This document shows positions 34,431 through 44,421 of a stretch of 64,000 bases of DNA, one piece after another. How positions within the stretch are numbered: the stretch's first letter is position 1; each line of letters starts with the position of its first letter. Origin of the DNA: Scilla litardierei (taxonomy: Eukaryota; Streptophyta; Magnoliopsida; Asparagales; Asparagaceae); assembly GCA_030789695.1 (NCBI GenBank), contig CM061133.1:98723128-98787127 (forward strand). The letters run 5' to 3'. The notes below the pieces were generated by a model. The model was given only the letters and a program-made list of their open reading frames with translations. It did not search any database and was not told where the DNA came from. A program made the position numbers and the translations under genes.

Positions 34431-36557
34431 TCATGAAACACACACAATCAATCGGTATGCTAAAAATAAACATTTAAGCACAATAGCCATGCAATATGCA
34501 TATGTGTGAGGAACCGAAACACTAGGCAACCAAACCCAAGAGGAATTTGATTTCCTAATGTAATCACATGAGGTGATCACATCCCTAACTAGAGAGTTGA
34601 TGTCGTTATCCCTCTCTTGCACACTAACCTTAGTGGGAATCCATAAACTCAAGGATTTCCTAGGCACGGGTTTTGCCTTTGCAAGAGGGGTGGATGTGGC
34701 ATGCTTAGGTGTAGAAACGAATTTCTTGGCATGCAAAGAATGAGCATTTTGCTTCTTAGCAAAAAATGAAGATTTTTCATTCTTTCTCATTACCTCGTGA
34801 TCTACATGCTTCTTGTTGATGTTATTGTTATACAAGAAAGCATGGTGATTCTTCTTATGTGCTTTACCAATATTTCTTGTACTTGCACCATAAGAGGAAT
34901 TAGAGGTGGGTTTGGGTACCACATTTTGAATATAACCCAAACCTCCTCTATGATTTGCCGGATGTTGTTTTTCTAACAAATCGTGGAGTGAATCCCTAGA
35001 ATACACAAAGCTTTTGAGCTTACGGAATTCCTCTTCACATTTCAACGTAAGTTGTTGAATGTGAGATTCTAAGCTAAGGTTTTGAGCAACAAGATTTTCA
35101 TTAGTTAAACTCAATTCCTTAACTTGAGAGAGAAGTGTGTCTCTCTCACTAGTGTCACAGACATGCAATGCATCATGATTATTTACACTAGTAGATTCTA
35201 AGGCATGCAACCTACTCATAGCATTTTTAAATTTAGCTTTCAATTTAGCTTATGAGTCGATGCACTTACTTGCCCCATTGGAGACCACGTTGAAGCGGTA
35301 TTCGAGCTCCACGTAGGATAGCTTCTCCTCCTCAACTTCCTCATCACTTTCCTCCTTGCTAGAGCTTGACGAAGACTCTTCCCCCTTTGCCATGAAGCAC
35401 ATTTCCTTGTTGGGGTTGAGCCACGCCTCCACCTGTTCATCGCTTGAACATAAGGAGATTGATGAAGAATCATCAAAAGCCGCGAAGCACTAATGAGCTC
35501 ACTCCTTGTCATCCTCTTCTTCATCACTTGATGTGTCCTCATCGGAGTCATCAAAAGTGCTGACAAGTCCCTTCTTTTGATTCTTGAACTTGGACTTGTC
35601 TTTCTAATGCTTCTTCCCTTTGCCCTTATAGGTACCTTTGGTGGGTTTGGAAGGGCATTCAGTAGAAAGATGACCTTTTCCTCTATAATTGAAACAAATA
35701 AAGTTGTTAGACTTGGAGGCAAACTTTGAAGAAGCTTTACCTTGCTTGCTTTTGAGGAATGCTCTCAGTTGTGTGGCAAGCTCCATGACTTCATCTCCAC
35801 TAGCCTCATCTTCTTCATCTTCTTCACTAGGAGCTTCTTGATGGAATTTCTTTCTCCATTTGATTGGCTCCTCCTTGGCATGGAATGCAACCCCCTTATG
35901 CTTCTCCGGCTTCTCGGGCTTGGTTGGTTGAATCTCCTTCTTGTGTTGAAGCTTTACTTCATACGCCATGAGATTCCCAATGCACTCCTCAACATTGTAT
36001 TTGGACATGTCATAAGACTCCAAAATACCATTGGCCCTTGACTCCTATTGAGATGTGAGCGAGTCAAGGATCTTCTCCACTCGATCCTCTTGGGAAATCA
36101 CCTTCCCAAGTCCTTCCAAAGTGTTCACGATTTCTGTGAACCTTGTGAACATCTCCGAGATGTTTTCACATTCCTGCATCTTACACAACTTATATTTATA
36201 TCTAAATACGCATTCTTTAGATTTCTTTACCTTCGAAGTCCCTTCATGAGAAATCTCCAATGTATGCCAAATTTCGTTGGCCGTTTTGCACATGGAGATG
36301 CGGTTGAACTCATTTGAAGTGAGGGCTCAATGGAATGCATTCATAGCCCTCGCATTAAATTTGATCGAGTCCTTCTCCGCTTTCTCGAAGCTAGTAGGCT
36401 TCTCAAACGGCGACTCTGTGATGTCCCAAAGGTCTTGACCCTCCAAGTAGATCATCATCTTGATCTTCCAACTTGGGTAGTTGGTTCCGTTGAAGAGCGG
36501 GGGTCGAACGGTTGATAGACCTTCTTCATGAGACATGGATGAAGCATTGTATGCCAT
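34431..36557 (-). pseudogene. Element C gag with nonsense codons but no frameshift
   Basis: The ATG at 36557 (minus) opens MAYNASSMSHEEG, followed by NGTNYPSWKIKMMIYLEGQDLWDI, the UBN2-type helices (TANEIWHTLEISHEGT, FTEIVNTLEGLGK, ECIGNLMAYEVKL), a knuckle CFNYRGKGHLSTEC in which the second Cys is Tyr, an acidic region with MCFMAKGEE, a coiled coil (35240-34990) ending HDLLEKQHPANHRGGLGY, a basic linker, and SSWVWLP near the end. About six stop codons interrupt it (first at 36327 and 36045), but all pieces are in one frame over 2.1 kb. It lacks the His/Tyr-rich tail of A, B and D. Confidence 0.9.
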
Positions 36558-36579
36558 CGTTGTTGTATGCTTCAACCTC

Positions 36580-36591
36580 GCTCCGATACCA
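36580..36591 (-). other. Primer-binding site of C
   Basis: On the minus strand TGGTATCGGAGC, one substitution from the initiator-Met tRNA site TGGTATCAGAGC, begins two bases after the LTR end at 36594. Confidence 0.88.
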
Positions 36592-37693
36592 ATTGTAAGG
36601 ACCGTCTACCTTGCAATACTAACAACAAACACTCTAGAAGGGGGGTGAATAGAGTAATGGCAATAAATTGTGTAATTAAAATTAAACTTGCAAATGCGGA
36701 ATAAAAAGTGCAAGAGGAATTAATCAACACAATCAATCCAAACGCAAACACAAGATTTTACCCTGGTTCCCCAAACTTGGGTACGTCCAGCCACACCAAT
36801 ATCCACTATAATTCTCACACAGAGAAGTGAATACAATCTCACACACAGAGATACCTCACATAGAGGATTTAGGATTCCCACAAACAGATATCATAGCTTT
36901 CACACAGAAAGACTAATGCTCTCACACACAGAGACTCAAACTCTCACACAGAGAGATCTCCACCAACCCTCACACAGAAGGTTATACTCTCATACAGAGA
37001 GTATCTAGCTCTCACACAGAAAGCTAGGCTTTCAAAGAAATAACAAAGTAAAACAAATACTCTTACCTATGCCTTGAGATGAACTTACTCATTAATGAAT
37101 GCAAGGCATGGAAGAGGATCTCCAAGTGATGAGATTTGTTAGATTAGCACTTGGATGATTTCCCTTGAGCTTGACTTCAATGCATGAAGAGGAGAAAGAG
37201 CTCTAAGAGGGAAATGAGAGAGTTTGAGAGTGGCTTAATTAAACTCTAATGATTTTCAATAGCATCAACCAGTTCTAGAGATATCAGCACACCCATATAT
37301 ATAGGAACCCTATATCAACCCTCAAACCCCAAGAAAACAGCCATCAGCCCAAAGCTGCAACGGCTAGAAATTGGGCGAAAACGACATCAACAGTCGACTG
37401 ATGATCAAAAGACAGTCGACTGATCAACGGCTAGAAAATATCCAACGGCTATAATGTGAGCCAGGACAGTCGACTGAAGAAGACAATACAGTCGACTAAA
37501 AACAGGACATGCACCTGTAAATCCTTCAGCAGGCGACTGCTGCAGGGGATGGAATAAAACAGAGAGCTGCACTCTTTCTCCAGATAAGCACACAGGCGAC
37601 TGATGTCAATAATACAGTCGACTGTCAAATAGTCAGGCGACTGTAATTCCTTCATCAGTCGTCTGCTGTATAAGATGGAGAAAAGACAGAGAG

Positions 37694-40616
37694 TGTCACA
37701 CCCCGCTTCCCAAAAGTACAGAGGCGAAGCGTGACTAAGGCCCGCTTAGGCCGGAGCTGAGAGCTCAGACCCAATAAGCGTCTGTGGTATTCCAAAACAA
37801 AGGAACAGGTCCCTGCAAGTTAGTACGGAACAATAAAAGTACTAAAAGGAAAAGCATATCATTTTATTCCAAAGATAATCATCCAAAGTACTGAGAGCCT
37901 AAAACGCCCGAAGGGCTACAACTGCAGAAAAGGAAACTACCGGTGCAAGCACCCAACCTAGTCAAGAAAACAAGAGGTGCTACACACCCAATCTAAACTG
38001 GAACAGAAACCTGGAACAGTAACGAGAGGCCTCTAACTCTGGTCCTCCTCTGGATCGTACTCTAGATCAGCACCCTCCGGCTCCACGTCTGCTGACAAGT
38101 CCGCCTCATCGACGTACTCTGGCTCAACACCTGACGTACAGCACCAAAAGAAGGAACTGTACGTCAGGTAAGGTCTACAAAAAGGGTCAGACCAAACTGC
38201 AAGTGTATCAACTATTTAACAACGGTTTACTGGTTGATTAGCATGCTGAGGTTATAACAGGGGAACAAAAGAAAGTAACGCAGCAGGAAAGTAAAACGTG
38301 ACAAGTAGTAGTCATAACGTGTGCTACCAACTACGGGACTAGCCTAACAGGTGTCAAGACAAATCGGACATGGCGGGACAAGACAAGACAAGTGTGACAC
38401 GAAAGGGTTCACGCCTTACGGTTCGAGGGGGATCAGACCCTATTACCGTGCGCACGCTCAACCCTACCCCAAACCCAAGTATTCAAGACGTGACAAGACA
38501 AGGGATCACTCGCTCTAGCTTGGCGAGTGCCCTATTTCCCTCTGGGCTGTGTAACAAGACAATGGATCACTCGGAGAGTGCCCTATTGCCCTCTGGGCTG
38601 TGCAAGACAGGACGGGACGTGACAAGACAGGAAAGGTTATTCTAGGGTGTCCACACGCACGCACGCACAAGATAGTCCTATGATTTCAAATGTTGTTGTT
38701 GGGCTCAGACTTCGTCGTCAAGTCTGAGCCGTCAAGGGCGTCCCGGACGCTATCATTTCACGTCCGGTTCTCTTTGTTCACAGTTAACAGTTCTAACAAA
38801 CTAAGGCCTAAGCACGGCCAAAAGTGCAAGTGGATACACTTGCCTATGGTGGCGAGTGTGTCGTCTCCCCGGAGCGTCTCGTCCAAGCGTCTCGTCAGCG
38901 AAAGTCCGTCTGAAATAGTGTCACGTCGACGGTGTCAGGCTCGTTTTCATAAATTCCTATTAGGGTTCATGTCTAAGTTATCGGGACTACCCTATTCGTC
39001 AGAAGTCACATTTTTGATGTTCAGCCCTATTCGACGATTCTATCCTATGTGCACAGTCAAAAAGTCCATTCGTCGATTCTATGGTTCCACATCGTTTTAA
39101 GGGAACAGAAAGTAAATTTAATGAGTTAAGTTGCCGATTTTAGTTAGGTTTTCAGTTTTCGCTACGGGTGGGTTGCCCTATGAGTTCGAAAAACCAACCT
39201 TTTCCGGAGTCTGGAATATAATAGATGTAGTGGCGAGAAATTCCGCATCGTCAACTCTGAATCGCGTACGAGATTCCAAGCTAGATCGGGCGACGAAGGG
39301 CTACAACGTGTCGTAACGTCGTAGTCGGCAAATCCACGAAGAAGATCACCAAAGTGGGGCCCACAGCAGTGCTAGGGGCCAATGGGGGACCCACAACACT
39401 TCTGGAGAACTTGGGGGGCCCACAGTGGCAAGTGTTGCGACGGATGCGGGGTTGCGACGAAGATCGTCGGTCGCAGCTAGCCGCTGCGGGGGTTTCTCTC
39501 GGTCAGACCGAGAGGAGCTCTCGGTCGGACACAGCGGGGGCGGGGCTTGGAGCACTGCGGAGCAGCGGGGTCGGTCACAGCGGCCGCTGCGAGGGAAATC
39601 CTCGGTCGGACACTGCGGAGCTCTCGGTCGGACGCTTGGGGAGCGGGGGTTGCAACGCGGTGCGCTGCAGCGATGCGGAGAAGCGGGCGATGTGGGGAAG
39701 CGGGTCGGTCAGACACTGCAGATGCGGGGGGTCGGGCACTGCGGGCTGCAGCGGAGTGGAGCGGGTGATGGCCTCGGTCGTAGCGGGCGGATGCGGGCGA
39801 TTTCTTCGGTCGGCGCTTGGGCGGGTGCGGGCTGCAACGTTGCAGCTTGCAACGTTGCGGAGCGGGGGTGGTGTGGGGTTTTCTCTCGGTCAGACCGAGA
39901 GAAAACAATGAATTCCGTCGGTCGTGCGGGGGCGGCTGCGGCTGCAGTTGCGACGAAGCTTTGGGGAGTGTGTTTGACGGCTAGGGTTTTGGTGTGTGTG
40001 AAAATAATTTAACCTAGGCTTATTTAAATAGGAAAAGAGGCTGGGGCTAGGTCTAGGGTTTAGGGAATTACTAAAAATAATTAAAACAATTAAATTAGCT
40101 AAAATAACTCTCTCTCACCCTCTCTCACGCATGTGGTGCGGCTAGGGCTTGGGCTTGGGCTGAAAAATACTTTGGGGAGTTATAATGAAAATAGGATTTT
40201 TATTAGAATTAAAAAGCTTTTAAAAGTATAATTTAACAATATTATAAACTTAGTCAAAAATGGAAAATAGGTCAAATGAAGTCCAAAAATTGTAAAATAA
40301 ATATGGGGTACTCGGGACGACAAAATAAAGAGGACTAAGAAAACGGATCTAAATTTCGACGTCGATGGACGAAACTAAAAATAGAAACGTCTCACGTCAA
40401 AACTGAAAGTCGTGACGTCACTTCAAATATGATTAAATCGTGGGAGAACGACCCGAGAAATGTCGTTCCAAAATAGTGCCACCATCTATTACTCTCAGAG
40501 ACGTTCACAACGACATATCACACAAAAGTGTTCAAAACAAACAAGTCTAAAGTAAAATACGTGCACGATCAGAAGCATGTGCACGAAGAAAGTACGATCG
40601 AAAACCGACCGTTACA
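37694..40616 (-). mobile_element. Solo LTR S2 inserted in the C LTR
   Basis: 2923 bp, TGTCACACCCCGC to CGTTACA on the + strand, flanked by gagag (37689-37693 and 40617-40621). The intact C LTR at 32780 shows the empty site. The first few hundred bases align in pattern with S1 (GAGGCGA, AGGTCCCTG, ATAAGCGT), so they are one family, but its palindrome array is different. A TATA-like CTATTTAAATAAG on the minus strand is near 40030. No internal genes are seen; the reading frames in its GC-rich part are low complexity. Confidence 0.9.
39495..39904 (-). repeat. CTCTCGGTC/GACCGAGAG palindrome cluster in S2
   Basis: Near-perfect palindromes TTTCTCTCGGTC-A-GACCGAGAG lie at both ends (39493 and 39890), with half sites CTCGGTCGGAC between. 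The region is GC-rich with GCGGGG and GCTGCAGC repeats. On the minus strand it is downstream of the TATA-like box, unlike in S1. Confidence 0.8.
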
Positions 40617-41288
40617 GAGAGATGCAGAGATTGCACTTACGCTACACAGACGACTATTGGCCAATTCCCAGGCGACTGTAAATCTACAGACGACTGTAAA
40701 CTGAGCAGCAGTCGACTGTGCGTAAAGCTCAAGTTTGAGTTAATTGAAATGTTGACTTGAGCAGTGCATATCAGTCGACTGTAGAAGGATCCACAGGCGA
40801 CTGGAAATCACCCAGTCGACTGTTATTCCTTCAGCAGGCGACTGATGGAGAGCCAGAGACTCCAAATGAGTCTTTGGACAAGATTAACCTATTGGGTTGG
40901 ATTCTATGATAATCATAAGGCTCACTAAGATGGTTAGATGCATATGCATGTATGAGTAGACCATCTAATAAGGCATTACATTAACTTAGACTCAAAGAGA
41001 GAGAAAGCATTAAAGTAAATATTACATGGATTACATTGCTTTCCTTAGAGTCTAAGTCTTCAATCTTGATGCCTTGATTCTCCCCATCATCTCCAAGCTT
41101 TGGCACCCCTTGAGTCCAAGCTTTGCCCCTTCTCCACCTGATGTCCATCCTTGCACCAAGTGATTAGTCTCCAAGAAAGATATTCTAGGAATGAAACTGT
41201 GAGACTAAAATATGAGAGTCATTAGCAACAACATAATGTTGTGATCATCATCAAAATAAGATTGGTATGAAACACCAATACTCAACAA

Positions 41289-41302
41289 AGCTTGGGGGAT
41301 TT
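41289..41302 (+). other. Polypurine tract of G
   Basis: agcttgggggattt precedes the 3' LTR. The aagct at 41288-41292 is also the right target duplication of element C, so C landed within the tract. Confidence 0.8.
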
Positions 41303-42582
41303 TGATGTTCCATATTTTACACCTTTTTCATAGCATCATGACATCGCATTCCATGCCATTTTCGCATTCCAATCCCGTATTTTCCTATGATATCGCATTT
41401 CTAACGTTATATTCGAGTTTCGTAGTGTTTTATGAATTTTCTGGGATTTTGGAGCGATTTGGGACCCGATCTGGGTATGGACACATCTGACACGCCCGTG
41501 AGCTCGTTGGCGAAGCTTTACAGGAGTTCGTCGAGTTTTGTGAGCCATGGGAGGAGTGGAGGAGAGAACAAGAGGAGAGGAGGAGCTTCAGATAGCTCTA
41601 GGAAGGAGTTTCCCAGGCGACTTGACCGAGTAGAGCAGCTGCTCGGTCGAGCAGATGCAAAATGAGGAAGAAATCAGATACGCAGCCTGATCGGACCGAG
41701 CACTTATGGTGCTCGATCGAGCAGCCCTTAATTCCTATGCCTAACTAATCGCAGGCACAGCCCGATCAACTTCTTCAGCGACCGAGCCAGCTATCTGCTC
41801 GACCGAGCGAGCTGACTCGGTCCAAGCAGACAGAGTGATGATTTTAGAGGAGCGTGATTTACTGTCATGCTCAGTCGAGCAGTAAATCTTCTCGGACCGA
41901 GCGACCGACTGAGCAACTTACTACTCGACCGAGTCACCGACTCGGTAGATGATGCTGAAGGCCATTTTTGGAAAGATTTTTCGGCCATCTGTTGCACGCT
42001 TGGGGAGTGAAGTGTGGGCTGCGACAGCATTTGGGAGGCGAATTCTTTTCGTTAGTTTTTTTTGAAGTAGAATTATTTTTAGAGACGAGATTATGGAGAG
42101 AAAATACTTGTTAGATCTAGATTAAAACTCTTGAAGATTATTGGATTGAATTTCTTTGGAAGTTTATTTGCTATTCTTGTGTTTGGGAATCATGTTTTCT
42201 CTTGAGACCTATTACTCGCTGTAAGTCTCTCAATCTTCATCCTATCAATTTGCTATAATGTTTTCTTCCCTAAAAATTGTGTTTTTATTCGTCAACATCG
42301 TCATGAGTAAGTAGTTTCTTCTAGGGTTGAAGGGGTAGCCCTAAGATCCTGGGGGATATGTAGATCTGAATCCCTAGGTTGAATTGGGAACAAAGGGGAG
42401 TGTTTCGGTCGATCCTACCGAATCCCTGGGATTACCCGTACTGAGATCATGCCCACGGTCTGTGGAATTGATGTGCTTAAGGGGTATCTCTAGGATTCGA
42501 ATAGAGAAATCGGTGGATCCAACCAAGGCTCGTGACTGTGTCCGGCTCGTACCTTGAGGGGACCCACCAACAAACTATATCG
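41303..42582 (+). repeat. 3' LTR of element G, cut by element B
   Basis: It matches 5470-6750 throughout, with scattered differences including small indels. The palindrome cluster is at 41621-41947. The rest of the LTR lies beyond element B, outside the window. Confidence 0.9.
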
Positions 42583-42970
42583 TGTTGAGTATTGGACTTC
42601 TCCCTACTCGGTGTTAATGATGAGCAAACATAAATACTTGTGACTAATCCCCTATTTTGCAGTTAATCCATTGCCTAGCTTATTGTGAAGATCTACTTGC
42701 AATGGATGACACTCAAAGTTGATTGAAGGCAAATGGCATGGATTGGATGATCGTAGTTGATGATCAAAGCTCCATGAAGTCTTCAAGCTCATACGACGGA
42801 TAGAAGAGATAATTCGTAAATGTAATTTTCTTTTATCTCTTCTAGTATGTATCTTAGAAGTAGAACATTGATGGAGCACTCACACACATCATCATTTCTG
42901 TTACATTATTAGATCATTTATCCTTTGACCCCAATCCATTTCTTTAGTGATTGTGCTTGGATTGTTTATA

Positions 42971-43624
42971 ACAGTCAACTGATGGACGCTTTACAGTCGT
43001 CTGTCTCAAAAACAGTCGACTGTGTTTTGTTCTACAGTCGCATGTTAAGCACAAGCTTTTAACAATCTAGTTTTGGGCCTTTCTATTTATTTCGCACAGG
43101 CTACTGATGAACGATTCACAGGCGCCTGTCCTTGTGACAGTCGGCTGTGTTTTGTATATCAGTCGCCTGTCTATCTGTTGCCCAAGACTTCGTTGATCTG
43201 ACTTTTACGGCCAGTCGACTATTGTTGTATATACAGTCGACTGTACCTTGGATCAGTCGACTGTTTATGCTACAACAGTCGTCTGTCTGTGAGCCAACTT
43301 ATTGACTCTGCTCTCTGGAAATTCTCAGGGTATTTGACAGTCGTCTGTATAAGGATTTACAGTCGCCTGTTCTGATTAACAGTCGACTGTATTATCTGCA
43401 TTAGTCATTTCTCCTGTTATCTTACAGGATTTTCAGATTTCATTCTGCTTACCATCTCTCCGCCAGTCGCCTGTAGAAGGATTTACAGTCGCCTGTTGGT
43501 TTAACAGTCGACTGTCTTTGCTTCATCAGTCGACTGTCCACGTGGTAAGTTACCGCTATGAATTCTTACCTACCCTTGCTGACTGTGCAACAGTCGACTG
43601 TGGTTTCTTCAACAGTCGACTGTC
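42971..43624 (+). repeat. CAGTCGACTG palindrome array in B LTR
   Basis: About 25 units of CAGTCGNCTG (N mostly A, C or T) occur over 650 bp, commonly paired about 15 bp apart. The array ends about 85 bp before the TATA box. Confidence 0.93.
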
Positions 43625-43709
43625 ACGAGTTCAGATTCTATCCGTTGAGAATTTTCTCACGGATTCCAAAATAGTTTTTGCCTAAACTGTTTTGTGGATT
43701 TGAGAAACC

Positions 43710-43716
43710 TATAAAT
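43710..43716 (+). promoter_or_regulatory. TATA box of B 5' LTR
   Basis: tataaat in the context aacctataaatgggg, in the same place relative to the array as in A and D. Confidence 0.75.
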
Positions 43717-44020
43717 GGGGCTTCTACTGTTCCATTGAGAGGTTACCAATTCTTCCAAGTTTTCATCTCAGGCTTTCATTCTAAAGTTTAAAGCTCTCAA
43801 ATCCAAAGCCCTAAGAATTCCAAATCTTTGATCTCTTGCTCTCCAACCTAGAACCAAAGAGTGATCCTCTAGGCAATTGGTGTAGTCAAGAGAAAGGGCT
43901 TTCTTCTCTCTTCCAAGAGAGTCTTCAACACACAACACACCACTCCTTCAAGTTCTACTTCAAGGCATAGGTGATTGTAAGTGTTGCTTTTAGATTTCAT
44001 TATTTTTGTATATTGAATTT

Positions 44021-44172
44021 GCTCTCGGGTTATGAGAGCGGTTTGCTTGCTCCCAACTTGTGGGAGTTAATGACATCGATTGTATTTGATTTCACTTGTA
44101 AGGTTGCTACAAGTGGGTTTTTAAGGGAACCTCAAGTTAGGGTTCTAACTTGAGTATCCGGAGGTATCCGGG
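44021..44172 (+). other. Hairpin series in U5/leader of B LTR
   Basis: GCTCTC/GAGAGC, GCTCCC/GGGAGT, CACTTGTA/TACAAGTG, CTCAAGTTAG/CTAACTTGAG (10 bp, loop GGTT) and CCGGA/TCCGG occur in the same order as in A. Several stems differ from A and D but remain paired. Confidence 0.8.
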
Positions 44173-44395
44173 TGAAGGGACGTAGGATTACCGGGAACAA
44201 GTCGGGAAGTGACTTGGGTAATCTGAACCCTAAAAACATAATTGTGTTTACATTTGTTTCTTATTTGGGTTCATTTCTAATTCAGTACTTTATTGTTGGT
44301 TAGCATTTTAATTTGGTGTAACAATCGTTTTAAATTGCTTAAACACTATTCAACCCCCCTTCTAGTGTTTTCTCCATAGACAGGATCCCTACAAT

Positions 44396-44407
44396 TGGTA
44401 TCAGAGC
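44396..44407 (+). other. Primer-binding site of B
   Basis: TGGTATCAGAGC, two bases after the LTR, is complementary to initiator methionine tRNA. Confidence 0.95.
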
Positions 44408-44421
44408 GCAAGGTTATTGCT

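Larger units (their letters stand above)
31707..41287 (-). mobile_element. Gag-only Sirevirus-type element C
   Basis: LTRs lie at 31707-33471 and 36594-41287 (the second contains S2), with the duplication aagct at 31702-31706 and 41288-41292. On the minus strand the order is LTR, primer site (36591), gag (36557-34431), several polypurine tracts, LTR. No protease, integrase, RT or RNase H is present: after gag only about 960 bp of non-coding sequence remain. It therefore depends on proteins from another element. The LTR motif family (CAGTCGACTG) is that of element B, a possible helper relative. Confidence 0.92.
36594..41287 (-). repeat. 5' LTR of element C, split by solo LTR S2
   Basis: Without S2 and its duplicated gagag, it is about 1766 bp, matching the left LTR. 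It contains the hairpin series (36813-37025), the TATA region (about 37300) and the palindrome array in two parts. Confidence 0.92.
5470..42582 (+). mobile_element. Athila-like Ty3 element G, non-autonomous, opened by elements A, C and B
   Basis: G has a 5' LTR from 5470, a tRNA-Asp-like primer site at 8643, gag (8800-9283, resuming at 23986), a protease (to 26116), an ATHILA-type third ORF (27712-30003), a polypurine tract at about 41289-41299 and a 3' LTR from 41303. Element A splits gag, C sits between the third ORF region and the polypurine tract, and B cuts the 3' LTR at 42582. No reverse transcriptase, RNase H or integrase exists between the protease and the third ORF (only about 300 bp, 26117-26422), so G could move only with help from another element. 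The two LTR copies share the segment 5470-6750 with 41303-42582. Confidence 0.85.
42583..44393 (+). repeat. 5' LTR of element B
   Basis: 1811 bp, TGTTGAGTATTGG to GGATCCCTACA. It contains the CAGTCGACTG array (42971-43624), a CCGTTG box (near 43638), a TATA box (43710-43716) and the hairpin series (44021-44172). The CTATTCAACCCCCC stretch near its end is shared in form with A, C and D. Confidence 0.92.

Noticed and set aside
39354..40012. Frames of 140-195 codons on both strands in S2
   Set aside because: GC-rich low-complexity sequence inside a solo LTR; compositions are Arg/Ser/Gly-rich and mirror each other between strands.
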